Shown here: positions 29,958-38,276 of the stretch, piece by piece
How positions within the stretch are numbered: the stretch's first letter is position 1
Layout: each line of letters opens with the position of its first letter
Assembly (NCBI RefSeq): GCF_021390395.1
Contig: NZ_JAJUWT010000021.1
Coordinates: 62,001-126,000 of the forward strand
Length of the DNA: 64,000 nt
DNA from: Saccharothrix sp. S26
GTDB lineage: Bacteria; Actinomycetota; Actinomycetes; Mycobacteriales; Pseudonocardiaceae
Direction: 5' to 3'
Program-made: the position numbers and the translations under genes
Notes under the pieces: generated by a model
Databases searched by the model: none
What the model saw: only the letters and a program-made list of their open reading frames with translations
Told to the model about the DNA's origin: nothing

Positions 29958-31487
29958 GTGACCCACGAGAACGAATCCGGCCGACCCGAGGGCCGGGGCC
30001 TGCCGCGGCGCAGCGTGCTCAAGGCCGGTGTCGCGGGTGGTCTCGCGATCACCGGTGCGGCGGTGGCGACGTCGGCCACGACCGCCGTGGCCGTCGCCGA
30101 GGACGCCAAGGACCCGAACCTGCGGCGGCACTTCGACGTGATCGTCGTGGGCGCCGGCGTGGCCGGGGTCACGGCCACGCGTGAGCTGCGGGCCAAGGGC
30201 AAGCGGGTCCTGTTGCTGGAGGCGCGCAACCGGGTCGGCGGCCGGACCTGGACCGACACCTGGCGCGGCCACATGATCGAGCGCGGCGGCACGTGGGTCG
30301 ACCGGTTACAGCCCCACGTCTGGCGCGAGCTCAACCGCTACCAGCTGCCGATCATGGCCGACGCCGGCGTGGTCAAGTCGTTCATGCCCACCCTCACCGG
30401 CTTCGAGGAGCTCGACCCCTCGGTGGCCTACATCCGGCAGGGCGAGCTGTTCACCAAGTTCTTCGAGGACTCCACCAGGATCTACCCGAAGCCCTTCAGC
30501 CCGCTGCACCGCCGCGACCTGGTCGCCCAGTACGACGGGTTCTCGCTGCGGGACCGGCTGAACCAGATGAAGCTGACGCCGGCCGACGAGATCCTGCTGA
30601 CCAGCTGGACCTCGCTGTACGGCGGCACGAGCGAGCGCGGCGCGCTGACCCACATCCAGCAGTGGTGGGCCCTGTCCGGCGGCACGTTCGAGGCCTTCCA
30701 CGGCGTCAACACCTACCGCCCCAAGCTGGGCACGGTGTCGATCGTGAACGCGATGCTCGCCGAGGCCAAGCCCGTCCTCAAGCTCAACTCGCCGGTCAAG
30801 TCGGTGGTGCAGAACCCCGGCAAGGTCACCGTCACCACCCGCGCGGGCGAGGTCTTCACCGCGCCCGAGGTGATCATGGCCGTGCCGGTGAACGTCTGGC
30901 GCAACATCACGTTCAGCCCGGCGCTGCCCGCCGCCCACCGCGAGGCGACGACGGCCGGCATGGGCGTGACGGAGGAGCGCAAGCTCTGGATCGACCTGGC
31001 CAAGCCCTCGTACCGGTTCGTGGCCGAGTCGCCCGAGGGCCGGGGCGACCCGTTCTGCTACATCGGCCGGTTCAACGACGGCGACCCGGTGGTCGCCTTC
31101 ACCGTCGACACCACCTTCAACGAGAACGACGGCGACGCGGTGGAGCGGGCCATCCGGAGGATCATCCCGGAGGCCAAGGTGCGCGACTACGTCGTGACCA
31201 ACTTCGCCAAGGACGAGTTCGCCCTGGGCACCGGCGGGTACCGCCAGCCCTACCAGCTGATCCGGTTGCACGAGAAGCTCCAGCAGCCGCACGGCCGGGT
31301 CAAGTTCGCGGGCAGCGACATCGCCAACGGCTGGAACGGCTACATCGACGGCGCGATCGAGGACGGCCTGCGGGTCGCGGGCTCGCCGACGTTGTCCGGT
31401 CCGGCGGCCGTGGCGGCCAGCGCCGAGGAGCGGATCTTCGTGCCGAAGGTGAACCGCCAGTCCTACCGCGGGCTCAGCGTGCGCTGA
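29958..31487 (+). CDS. Tat-exported flavin amine oxidase, NicA2-like (copy 2)
   Basis: 509 residues, the same length as copy 1 and clearly its paralogue along the whole protein. I start it at GTG 29958 (after GAGGAACA) to match copy 1; frames reaching further upstream are leader sequence. It has the same twin-arginine signal (LPRRSVLKAGVAGG), the FAD loop VIVVGAGVAGVTATREL and the C-terminal VKFAGSDIANGWNGYIDGAI. Differences cluster in the middle third: VVKSFMPTLTGFEELDPSV in place of PTRAFMPTIGGFGEYDPAV, and changed residues near KDEFALGTGGY. This suggests an altered substrate or a second oxidation step. It has its own promoter and double-hairpin terminator, so the copies can be expressed separately. 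Confidence 0.85.
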   Translation: MTHENESGRPEGRGLPRRSVLKAGVAGGLAITGAAVATSATTAVAVAEDAKDPNLRRHFDVIVVGAGVAGVTATRELRAKGKRVLLLEARNRVGGRTWTDTWRGHMIERGGTWVDRLQPHVWRELNRYQLPIMADAGVVKSFMPTLTGFEELDPSVAYIRQGELFTKFFEDSTRIYPKPFSPLHRRDLVAQYDGFSLRDRLNQMKLTPADEILLTSWTSLYGGTSERGALTHIQQWWALSGGTFEAFHGVNTYRPKLGTVSIVNAMLAEAKPVLKLNSPVKSVVQNPGKVTVTTRAGEVFTAPEVIMAVPVNVWRNITFSPALPAAHREATTAGMGVTEERKLWIDLAKPSYRFVAESPEGRGDPFCYIGRFNDGDPVVAFTVDTTFNENDGDAVERAIRRIIPEAKVRDYVVTNFAKDEFALGTGGYRQPYQLIRLHEKLQQPHGRVKFAGSDIANGWNGYIDGAIEDGLRVAGSPTLSGPAAVAASAEERIFVPKVNRQSYRGLSVR

Positions 31488-31495
31488 CCGCGCGC

Positions 31496-31585
31496 GTGCC
31501 GGGGCCACCCCGCTCTCGGGGTGGTCTCGGCACGGTCTACGCGAGGTCTGCGGAAATAGCGGTGGTCGGAATTCCGGTCACCGCT
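31496..31585 (+). terminator. Double hairpin after amine oxidase copy 2
   Basis: Hairpin 1 (31496-31533): GTGCCGGGGCCACCCCG pairs with CGGGGTGGTCTCGGCAC. Hairpin 2 (31558-31585): AGCGGTGGTCGG pairs with CCGGTCACCGCT around AATT. Both correspond to the pair after copy 1. Confidence 0.65.
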
Positions 31586-31665
31586 ATTCCACGTTTCCCC
31601 CTCGATTACCCCAGGCCGGAAAAACATAGGCCCGGACCAGGGCCGTCACGGTTAGGATCCTGTTC

Positions 31666-32853
31666 ATGAGCGCGCCCATCGGCACAACCATGGAACCGGT
31701 CGAGTCGTTGTTCTCGTGGTTCCGCGAAATGCTTGAGTCACAGCCGGTCCGCCACGGCGGCGACCACGGGGTGGAGGTATTCGGTTATGCGGACATCGCC
31801 CGGATCCTCGCCGACACCAAGACGTTCTCCTCGGAGACGGCGCGGAAGTTCAACGAGCCGCACTTCGAGCTCGACCGCTTCGACGAGGGCAACCTGGTCA
31901 CCACGGACCCGCCCCGGCACCGCAAGCTGCGCAAGGTCATCAGCCAGGTCTTCACCCCGCGTGCCGTCGCGAACCTGTCCGAGCGCATCGAGCTGATCAC
32001 CGCCATGCTGCTGGACAAGGTCGCCGACCAGGACTCGTTCGACCTCGTCGAGGCGCTCGCCTTCCCGCTGCCGATCACGGTGATCGCCGACGTGCTCGGC
32101 CTGCCGATCGAGGACGAGCCGATGTTCCGCGTGTGGGGCGACGCGATCGGCGCGCTCGACGCCGCCACCGTGCCGCCCGACCTGCTCGAGCACGAGGTCG
32201 GCCCCGCGCTGAACGAGATGGGCGAGTACTTCCTGCGGCACATGCGCGACCGCCGGGAGAACCCGCGCGACGACGTGATGAGCAGGCTCGCCAACGCGAC
32301 CATCGACGGCGAGCCGCTGACCGACGGCGAGATGATCGGCGTCACCGGCCTGACCATGTTCGCCGGGCACGCCACCACGATGTCGTTGATCTGCACCACG
32401 GTCATCCTCCTGGACCAGCACCCGGAGGCCATGGCCGAGATCCGCGAGAACCGCGAGCTGGTGCCCAACGCGCTGGAGGAGGTGCTGCGCATGTACCCGC
32501 CGTTCCCGCGGCTGGTGCGGGTCACCACCACCGAGACCGAGATCGGCGGGCAGCGCGTGCCCGCCGACCAGCTCGTGACGCCGTGGATCGGCGCGGCCAA
32601 CCGCGACAGCGCCAAGTTCCCCGACCCCGACCGCTTCGACATCCACCGCAACACCGGCGGGCACCTGGTGTTCGGCCAGGGCATCCACTTCTGCCTCGGC
32701 GCGCCGCTGGCGCGGCTGGAGGGCCGGATCGCGCTGAACATGCTGCTCGACCGCTACGCCAAGCTCAGCGTCGACCCGGCGGGCGGCGTGGAGTGGGAGA
32801 ACCCCCACCAGATCATCTGCCCACGCCGCTTGCCGGTGCGGGCATCTCGGTGA
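31666..32853 (+). CDS. Cytochrome P450 of the cluster, lacking the usual I-helix acid
   Basis: 395 residues, a class I soluble actinobacterial P450. Landmarks: TDPPRHRKLRKVISQVFTPR (C-helix), the I-helix FAGHATTMSL, EEVLRMYPP (ExxR), and the heme loop FGQGIHFCLGAPLAR with Cys343. In most relatives the I-helix reads AGxE/DTT; here Ala236 replaces the acid before Thr237, so proton delivery may be unusual. A TAGGAT box at 31653-31658 lies seven bases before the ATG, suggesting a leaderless mRNA. It would oxidise the polyketide amine or ring; site and timing are unknown. Its 3' end overlaps the convergent SARP gene by 41 bp. No dedicated ferredoxin is present in the window. Confidence 0.9.
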   Translation: MSAPIGTTMEPVESLFSWFREMLESQPVRHGGDHGVEVFGYADIARILADTKTFSSETARKFNEPHFELDRFDEGNLVTTDPPRHRKLRKVISQVFTPRAVANLSERIELITAMLLDKVADQDSFDLVEALAFPLPITVIADVLGLPIEDEPMFRVWGDAIGALDAATVPPDLLEHEVGPALNEMGEYFLRHMRDRRENPRDDVMSRLANATIDGEPLTDGEMIGVTGLTMFAGHATTMSLICTTVILLDQHPEAMAEIRENRELVPNALEEVLRMYPPFPRLVRVTTTETEIGGQRVPADQLVTPWIGAANRDSAKFPDPDRFDIHRNTGGHLVFGQGIHFCLGAPLARLEGRIALNMLLDRYAKLSVDPAGGVEWENPHQIICPRRLPVRASR

Positions 32854-35221
32854 TCTCGCAGTACACCACGCGGGCGGCGGTGGCCTGATCGCAGGCGTCG
32901 CCGCCCGCGTGCCGTTCCCGGCGCAGGAACGACGACCCGGAGGCCAGCACCCGCCGCACGTGCCTGCGCCGCGCGTCCGAGTCCTCGCTGCGCTCGGCGA
33001 GCAGGCTCCCGGCCGGGCCCCGCACCCCGCTGTCCCGAGTGGAGCGCAGGAACTCCAGCAACCGGTCGATCGCGGTGTCGGAGATGGGCTCCAGGTTCAT
33101 CATCATCGCGTGCCGCAGCCGCGAACCCCACATCGGGCGGCGCGTGAGCAGGTCCGGTCGCGCGGTGACGACCACCAGCACCGGCAGGCCGGGCAGCGAC
33201 CTCGGCAGCTCCTCGACGAAGTCGACCAGGTGGTCGTCGGCGACGTGCAGGTCCTCGACGACCACGATGACCGGGCCGCACAGGGCGATCTGGCCGAGGA
33301 GGTGCCGCCACGCGCGCAGCACCTCGGCGACCGACACCTCCTGGGGCTCCCGTTCCTGGTCGGGCAGGCCGCCGAGGCAGGTCAGCAACCTGCGCCGCTC
33401 GTCCTCCGACTGGACCAGCCGCTCCACCGCGCCGACGAGCTCGGCCCGCACCGACTCGGCCGGGCCCTGCGGGTCGACGCCGCAGTACGAGCACAGCAGG
33501 TCGTTGAGCACGTCGGTGACGGTGTCCTCGACGAACCGCCGCGCGCGGCCGACCAGGACCCGCACCGGCTCGACAGCGGCGGCGACCCTGCGCTCGAACT
33601 CCAGCACGAACCGGGTCTTGCCGACGCCGGGCTCGCCGAGCACGGTCACCAGGTGCGGCGCGTCGAGGTGCCTGGTGCGGTGCAGGAGGCCGCGCAGCAC
33701 CTCCAGGTCGTGCTCGCGGTCGACCACCGGCATGTCCTGCAACGCCAGGTACTCCTGCCGCAGCCCGCCGACCTGCCAGCCGAACGACGATTCGGCTTGG
33801 AGGTACGTGAAGGCGCGTTCGGTGGCGCGCCGGGTGTTCTCGCACACCCGGATCTCTCCGACCGGGGTCTGCGAGAGCAGCCCGTGGCACTCGTCGAGCA
33901 GGACGCCGCTCACCGACGGCGCGCTGTCGTTGTCCGGGTGGTAGCGCACCAGCACCTCGCCGGTGGCGACGGCGACGTGGACGGCGATGGGCGGCTCGTC
34001 GCACGAGATGTCCGGCAGGCCGAGGCGGTCGCGGATGGTCAACGCGGCGAGGACGGCGCGTTCGGCGTCGTCGTCGGCGGTGCCGGGCACGCCGAACAAC
34101 GCCAGCCAGATCGAGCCGATGGAGGCGGCGAGCGTGCCTCCCAGCGACTCGACCTCGTCGCGGATCGCGGCCGTGGCCTCCTCCAGCGCCGTGTTGCCCA
34201 TGCCCTGGCAGCGCACGATGAGCGCGCTGACGTTCCGGCGCTCCGCCACGATGCTGCGCAGCTGCTGCACGGACGGTGCGGTGGGTGCGGGGGGCGTGGC
34301 CACGATCCCGGCGTCCTCGCGCCCGTCCGGTTCCGGCCCGGGGTGCGGTCTGCGCTGCGCCGGCGGCGACGGGGGGACGGGTGCGGGCTTGGGTTGTTCG
34401 TCGGCCTGCTCGCGGGGCAGGCCGGTCATCCGCAGGTCGATCTGCTGCTGCATCCCGGCCGGGATGAGCCCCGGGTCGTGGGTGAGGATCGCCTGTTGCA
34501 GCGAGCGCAGCGCCGGGCTCGGCTCGAGGCCGACCTTCTCGACCAGCGTGGTGCGCACGGTGTAGTAGGCGTTGAGCGCGTCGGTCTGCCTGCCGCTGCG
34601 GTACAGCGCCAGCATCAGCTGCCCGCACAGGCGCTCGCGCAGCGGCTCGGTGGCGACCGTGCGCTGGAGGTCGGCCAGGATCTGTTGGTGGTGACCCCGG
34701 CAGAGCTCGACCTCGAAGTAGTCCTCCAGGGCGTCGAGCCTCGCGTTCTGCACCGGGGTCAGCTCGGGCCAGTGGATGCCGGACTCGACCAGGTCGGCCA
34801 GCGCCGGCCCGCGCCAGAGCTCCAGCGCTTGCCTGAGCAGCTCGGAGGCGGCCGCCAGGTCGCCCTCGGCGAACTTGGCGCGCCCCGCCTCGACCTTGTG
34901 GTGGAAGTCCTGCACGTCGGTCTGCCCGGGCCCGACGCGCAGCATGTAGCCGGGCGGTTGGCTGAGCAGCACGGCGGAGTCGCTGCCGTTGGTCGACAGC
35001 GCCCGGCGCAACCGCCAGACCGAGTTCTGCACGATCTTGCGGGCCGACAGCGGCACCTTGTCGCGTGGCCACAAGGAGTCCACCATCTGGCTGCTCGCCA
35101 CGACGCGGTTGCGGTTGAGCAGCAGGAGTCCGAGGGCGGCCCGCTGCCGGGTGCCGCCGAGGTCGACCAATTCGTCGCCGCGCACGACCTCTAAAGGTCC
35201 CAGGATCTTGAAGTAGGTCAC
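32813..35221 (-). CDS. SARP-type pathway regulator with cyclase-like and ATPase domains (PimR-like)
   Basis: 802 residues from GTG 35221. Residues 1-95: OmpR-type winged helix (YFKILGPLEV, then ARKIVQNSVWRLRRAL). Residues 100-245: bacterial transcriptional activation domain (BTAD) ending AYYTVRTTLVEKVGLEPS. About 310-480: a class III nucleotide-cyclase-like domain (SALIVRCQGMGNTALEE, then VHVAVATGEVLVRY) without clear catalytic metal-binding residues. About 500-740: a STAND/AAA ATPase with Walker A GEPGVGKTR and Walker B VIVVVEDLHVAD. The order matches PimR/PteR-type activators, which are shorter than AfsR-LAL hybrids. It closes the cluster and is the likely activator of the 11-bp-phased promoter array at 4550-4626. 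A palindrome sits at its own promoter. Confidence 0.9.
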   Translation of the reverse strand: MTYFKILGPLEVVRGDELVDLGGTRQRAALGLLLLNRNRVVASSQMVDSLWPRDKVPLSARKIVQNSVWRLRRALSTNGSDSAVLLSQPPGYMLRVGPGQTDVQDFHHKVEAGRAKFAEGDLAAASELLRQALELWRGPALADLVESGIHWPELTPVQNARLDALEDYFEVELCRGHHQQILADLQRTVATEPLRERLCGQLMLALYRSGRQTDALNAYYTVRTTLVEKVGLEPSPALRSLQQAILTHDPGLIPAGMQQQIDLRMTGLPREQADEQPKPAPVPPSPPAQRRPHPGPEPDGREDAGIVATPPAPTAPSVQQLRSIVAERRNVSALIVRCQGMGNTALEEATAAIRDEVESLGGTLAASIGSIWLALFGVPGTADDDAERAVLAALTIRDRLGLPDISCDEPPIAVHVAVATGEVLVRYHPDNDSAPSVSGVLLDECHGLLSQTPVGEIRVCENTRRATERAFTYLQAESSFGWQVGGLRQEYLALQDMPVVDREHDLEVLRGLLHRTRHLDAPHLVTVLGEPGVGKTRFVLEFERRVAAAVEPVRVLVGRARRFVEDTVTDVLNDLLCSYCGVDPQGPAESVRAELVGAVERLVQSEDERRRLLTCLGGLPDQEREPQEVSVAEVLRAWRHLLGQIALCGPVIVVVEDLHVADDHLVDFVEELPRSLPGLPVLVVVTARPDLLTRRPMWGSRLRHAMMMNLEPISDTAIDRLLEFLRSTRDSGVRGPAGSLLAERSEDSDARRRHVRRVLASGSSFLRRERHAGGDACDQATAARVVYCEITEMPAPASGVGR

Positions 35222-35225
35222 GACT

Positions 35226-35243
35226 GGTCTACGCCACTAGACC
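35226..35243. promoter_or_regulatory. Palindromic operator candidate in front of the SARP gene
   Basis: GGTCTA-CGCCAC-TAGACC is a perfect palindrome five bases upstream of the SARP start codon. The half CACTAGACC is the exact reverse complement of GGTCTAGTG at 4493-4501 in the PKS/aminotransferase gap. No Shine-Dalgarno is evident, so the palindrome may overlap the core promoter of a short-leader mRNA. Confidence 0.4.
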
Positions 35244-35977
35244 GCTCACCGCCGTGCGCCCGGCCCGTGGCCGACGCAGGCGGAATGACAACCTTCTCGC
35301 TCACAGCTTCCCCCAGATGGCGACATCGCCAAGCTAACTCGCCTCGCCGGGCTCGCCGCCCATGCTCAGAGGCAATCGGACAAGTGGCCTAATGTTCCGA
35401 GGCGTTGCCGGTATGCGGTGGTGTGCTTCCCCAGGTCCTTCAAGCTGGTTGCGGACGTACCCCCGTCACCCGCGCGCCGCTGAGACCCACTCTTGCTGGC
35501 GATGAGACCGGTCGACACCACCGAACGGGCGATAGCGGGTCGCGGCACCCACGTTACTGCGGAAAACCGTCATCCGTGCAGGTCAGGCAGGCCCTTGGGG
35601 ATTCGCACAAGTGTACGCGCCGGGCCGCCGAGGAATGCGGAACAGGTGTGACCGCTATTCATTCCGCGCATGAGTGTGACCTAGCTAACGAGCTATCGCC
35701 GCCATTATGCGGATCCGGTTGGAATAATCCGTGCCAGGTTCGGGGAACGGAAAGCGCGGGCCTGGCGAACGGGTGGCGCGTCGCGTCGCCGGTCGATGAC
35801 GCCGACCGCCGGCGCGGTCGTCGGCGACCCGGATGCCCGGACGCTCACCGGTGCGGATGTCCCGCCGTCGGGCGCCCCGCCCCTTCTTGATCGTGACGAC
35901 CAGGCCACATCGCGTGGCTGGACCGCGCCGCGACGAGGTAGCTTCGGCGTCGTCCGCGCACCAGCCACGGGGAGCAC
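35244..35977. other. 734-bp intergenic region, probable right boundary of the cluster
   Basis: I find no convincing gene on either strand; the open frames here lack coding character. A small palindrome TAGCT-AACG-AGCTA lies near 35684-35697. A weak -10-like TAGCTT at 35939-35944 may serve the DUF4032 gene. The change from cluster genes to housekeeping-type genes occurs across this gap. Confidence 0.5.
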
Positions 35978-37240
35978 ATGCGATTCCTCTTCCGCCCACC
36001 CGCCACCGAGGCCGGTGGGCTGCTCGCCCTGCCGTGGTCCCAGCCCCTGGAGGAGTGGGACGAGAAGCTGCTGCTGACCGTGCCGCAGCGGGGCATCTCG
36101 CGGCACGTCGTGCGGTTCGTGGCCAGCGAGGGCCGGGTCTACGCGCTCAAGGAGATCGCCGAGTCGCTGGCCCGGCACGAGTACGCCGTGCTCGGTGAGC
36201 TGGAGCGCGAGGGCATGCCCTCGGTGTCGGTGCTGGGCCTGTGCGTCGACCGGCCCGACGACCAGCAGGCCATCCTGGTCACGCGCTACCTCGAGCACTC
36301 GATGTCCTACCGCTACCTGTTCTCCAGCCCGCGCGGCGAGCACTCGGCCGACCGCCTGGTGGACACGCTGGTCGAGCTGCTGGTCCGGCTGCACCTGTCC
36401 GGCACGTTCTGGGGCGACTGCTCGCTGTCGAACACGCTGTTCCGGCTCGACGCGGGCAGCCTGGCCGCCTACCTGGTCGACGCCGAGACCGTCGAGCGCC
36501 ACCCGCAGCTGTCCGACGGCCAGCGCACCTACGACGTGGACCTGGCGCGGGAGCGCATCGGCGGCGAGCTGATGGACCTGGAGGCGGGCGGCCTGCTGCC
36601 GCCCGACATCGACCCGGTCGAGGTGGCCGACAGCGTGCCCCGCCGGTACGCGGCGCTGTGGGACGAGGTGACGCGGGAGGAGTTCTTCCGGCTCGACGAG
36701 CAGCGCTACCGCGTGGCCGAGCGGCTGCGCCGGCTCAACGACCTGGGCTTCGACGTCGGTGAGGTCGAGCTGGTCACCTCCGAGAGCGGCGCGCGGCTGC
36801 GGGTGGACATCCGGGTCGCCGAGATCGGCCAGAGCCGCCGCGAGCTGTTCAAGCTCACCGGCCTGGAGGTGCAGGAGGGCCAGGCCAGGCGGCTGCTCAA
36901 CGACCTGCGCTCGTTCCGCGCCTACCTGGAGCAGCGCGACGGCGCGCCGGTCCCCGAGACGACCGCCGGCCACCTGTGGCGCAACGAGGTCTACGACCCC
37001 GTCGTCGCCGCCGTGCCGCCCGACCTGCTGGGCGTGCTCGCGCCGGCGGAGCTGTTCCACGAGGTGCTGGTGCACCGCTGGTTCCTGTCCGAGAACGCGG
37101 GCCGCGACGTCGGCACCACCGCGGCGCTGCGCTCCTACCTCGCCACCGTGCTGCCCGACCGGGAGGCCGAGGAGCGCGAGGCGGAGGAGCGGGCGTCGTC
37201 GGACTGGGACGGCGAGCTCGCGGACGACGACTTCCGGTGA
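35978..37240 (+). CDS. DUF4032 protein with lipopolysaccharide-kinase-like domain
   Basis: 420 residues from the ATG at 35978, preceded by GGGGAG. The N-terminal half has a protein-kinase-like fold of the WaaP/Kdo type: RVYALKEIAE (candidate ATP-binding Lys), then LHLSGTFWGDCSLSNTLFRL (catalytic-loop-like Asp and Asn) and YLVDAETVE (metal-binding-loop-like Asp). The C-terminal half is the conserved DUF4032 helical part, ending in an acidic tail (EREAEERASSDWDGELADDD). The family is widespread in actinobacteria and its substrate is unknown to me. It stands alone between the cluster and a YdcF-type gene; the 25-bp gap to the latter and a TACATT box there suggest partly separate transcription. 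Confidence 0.8.
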   Translation: MRFLFRPPATEAGGLLALPWSQPLEEWDEKLLLTVPQRGISRHVVRFVASEGRVYALKEIAESLARHEYAVLGELEREGMPSVSVLGLCVDRPDDQQAILVTRYLEHSMSYRYLFSSPRGEHSADRLVDTLVELLVRLHLSGTFWGDCSLSNTLFRLDAGSLAAYLVDAETVERHPQLSDGQRTYDVDLARERIGGELMDLEAGGLLPPDIDPVEVADSVPRRYAALWDEVTREEFFRLDEQRYRVAERLRRLNDLGFDVGEVELVTSESGARLRVDIRVAEIGQSRRELFKLTGLEVQEGQARRLLNDLRSFRAYLEQRDGAPVPETTAGHLWRNEVYDPVVAAVPPDLLGVLAPAELFHEVLVHRWFLSENAGRDVGTTAALRSYLATVLPDREAEEREAEERASSDWDGELADDDFR

Positions 37241-37265
37241 CCTCCGCCCGTCTACATTGGTCCAC

Positions 37266-38267
37266 ATGATCTTCGGGATCGCGGCGCTCGTGCCCGCCCT
37301 GTTCTTCGTGGTCGGCGTGATCCGGGACCGGCGGCGGCTCGGCAACGCGGTGTGGCTCGGCGTGACGCTGGTGTTCGTGGTGCTGTGGCTGGTGTTCCGG
37401 GCCTCGGCCAACGGCGGGTGGTCCGCCGCCGTCGTCGGCTGGGCGTTCGTGGTGCTGCTGCTGGGGTTGGGTTTCGTGCTGCCGACCGCGTTGGTCGCCA
37501 ACGGCGTGCTGATGCTGCGCCGCGAGGGCTTCGGCCTGGCGAACCTGCTCTCGCTGCTCGCCGGGCTCGCGATCTTCGGCCTCGTGCTGGCGTTCGGCTT
37601 CGCCACCGCGCACACCGGGCCGGTGGGTGACGCGGTGATCGGCGCGCTGCTGATCGTCGCCGCCTACGTCGCGTTCCTGTTCGTGAGCCTGCTGCTGTAC
37701 TCGATCGTCTACGGCAGCATCGGCCGCCGCACGGGCTTCGACGCCGTCGTGGTGCTCGGTGCGGGCCTGATCGGCGACCGCGTCCCGCCGCTGCTGGCCG
37801 CCCGGCTGGACCGCGCCCTGCACCTGTACCGCCGCGAGGTGGCCGCGGGCCGCACGCCGCTGCTCGTCGTCTCGGGTGGGCAGGGGCCGGGCGAGGTGGT
37901 GTCCGAGGCGGCGGCGATGCGCGACTACCTGCTGCGCCGCGACGTGCCCGCCGACCGGGTCGTCCTGGAGGACCGGGCCACCACGACCGAGGAGAACCTG
38001 CGGTACAGCGCCCGGCTGCTCGCCGAGCGCGGCTGGACCGGCCGCGCGGTCGCGGTGACGAACAACTTCCACGTCTTCCGCGCCGCCGTGCTGGCCCGCC
38101 GGCTGCGGTTGCGCATGCAGATCATCGGCGCGCCCACGGCGTGGTACTTCCTGCCCAGCGCGTTCCTGCGCGAGTTCGCCGCGCTGCTCACCCACAACCC
38201 CGTGGTGCACACCGCGACCTGCGGCGTGCTGGTCGGACTGCACCTGTGGCTGACCCTCACGCCGTGA
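37266..38267 (+). CDS. YdcF-family membrane protein (DUF218)
   Basis: 333 residues. The first 150 hold about five membrane segments (for example FGIAALVPALFFVVGVI, LGVTLVFVVLWLVF and LLIVAAYVAFLFVSLLLYSI). The DUF218 domain follows at about 155-310, with VVVLGAGLIGDRVPPLLAAR, LLVVSGGQGPGEVVSEAAAM, ATTTEENL and VAVTNNFHVFRA. DUF218 proteins such as SanA and YdcF act at the envelope, and a role in cell-wall precursor handling is the usual proposal. A TACATT -10 box at 37253-37258 lies seven bases before the ATG, so leaderless expression is possible. It converges with a 39-codon gene ten bases away. Confidence 0.85.
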   Translation: MIFGIAALVPALFFVVGVIRDRRRLGNAVWLGVTLVFVVLWLVFRASANGGWSAAVVGWAFVVLLLGLGFVLPTALVANGVLMLRREGFGLANLLSLLAGLAIFGLVLAFGFATAHTGPVGDAVIGALLIVAAYVAFLFVSLLLYSIVYGSIGRRTGFDAVVVLGAGLIGDRVPPLLAARLDRALHLYRREVAAGRTPLLVVSGGQGPGEVVSEAAAMRDYLLRRDVPADRVVLEDRATTTEENLRYSARLLAERGWTGRAVAVTNNFHVFRAAVLARRLRLRMQIIGAPTAWYFLPSAFLREFAALLTHNPVVHTATCGVLVGLHLWLTLTP

Positions 38268-38276
38268 CGGCGGCCG

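Larger units (their letters stand above)
27543..31600 (+). repeat. Tandem segmental duplication of an about 2.1-kb unit (promoter, leader, oxidase gene, terminators)
   Basis: The unit beginning GGTAACGGTTCG at 27543 recurs at 29646, about 2.1 kb downstream. Promoter, leader end, the 1530-bp coding region and both terminator hairpins are repeated in the same order. The copies have diverged moderately in coding sequence and more in the leaders, so the event is not recent. Confidence 0.8.

Noticed and set aside
35244-35977. Open frames of 100-160 codons in the gap after the SARP gene
   Set aside because: No Shine-Dalgarno, no recognisable motif, and lower GC and weaker codon bias than neighbouring genes.
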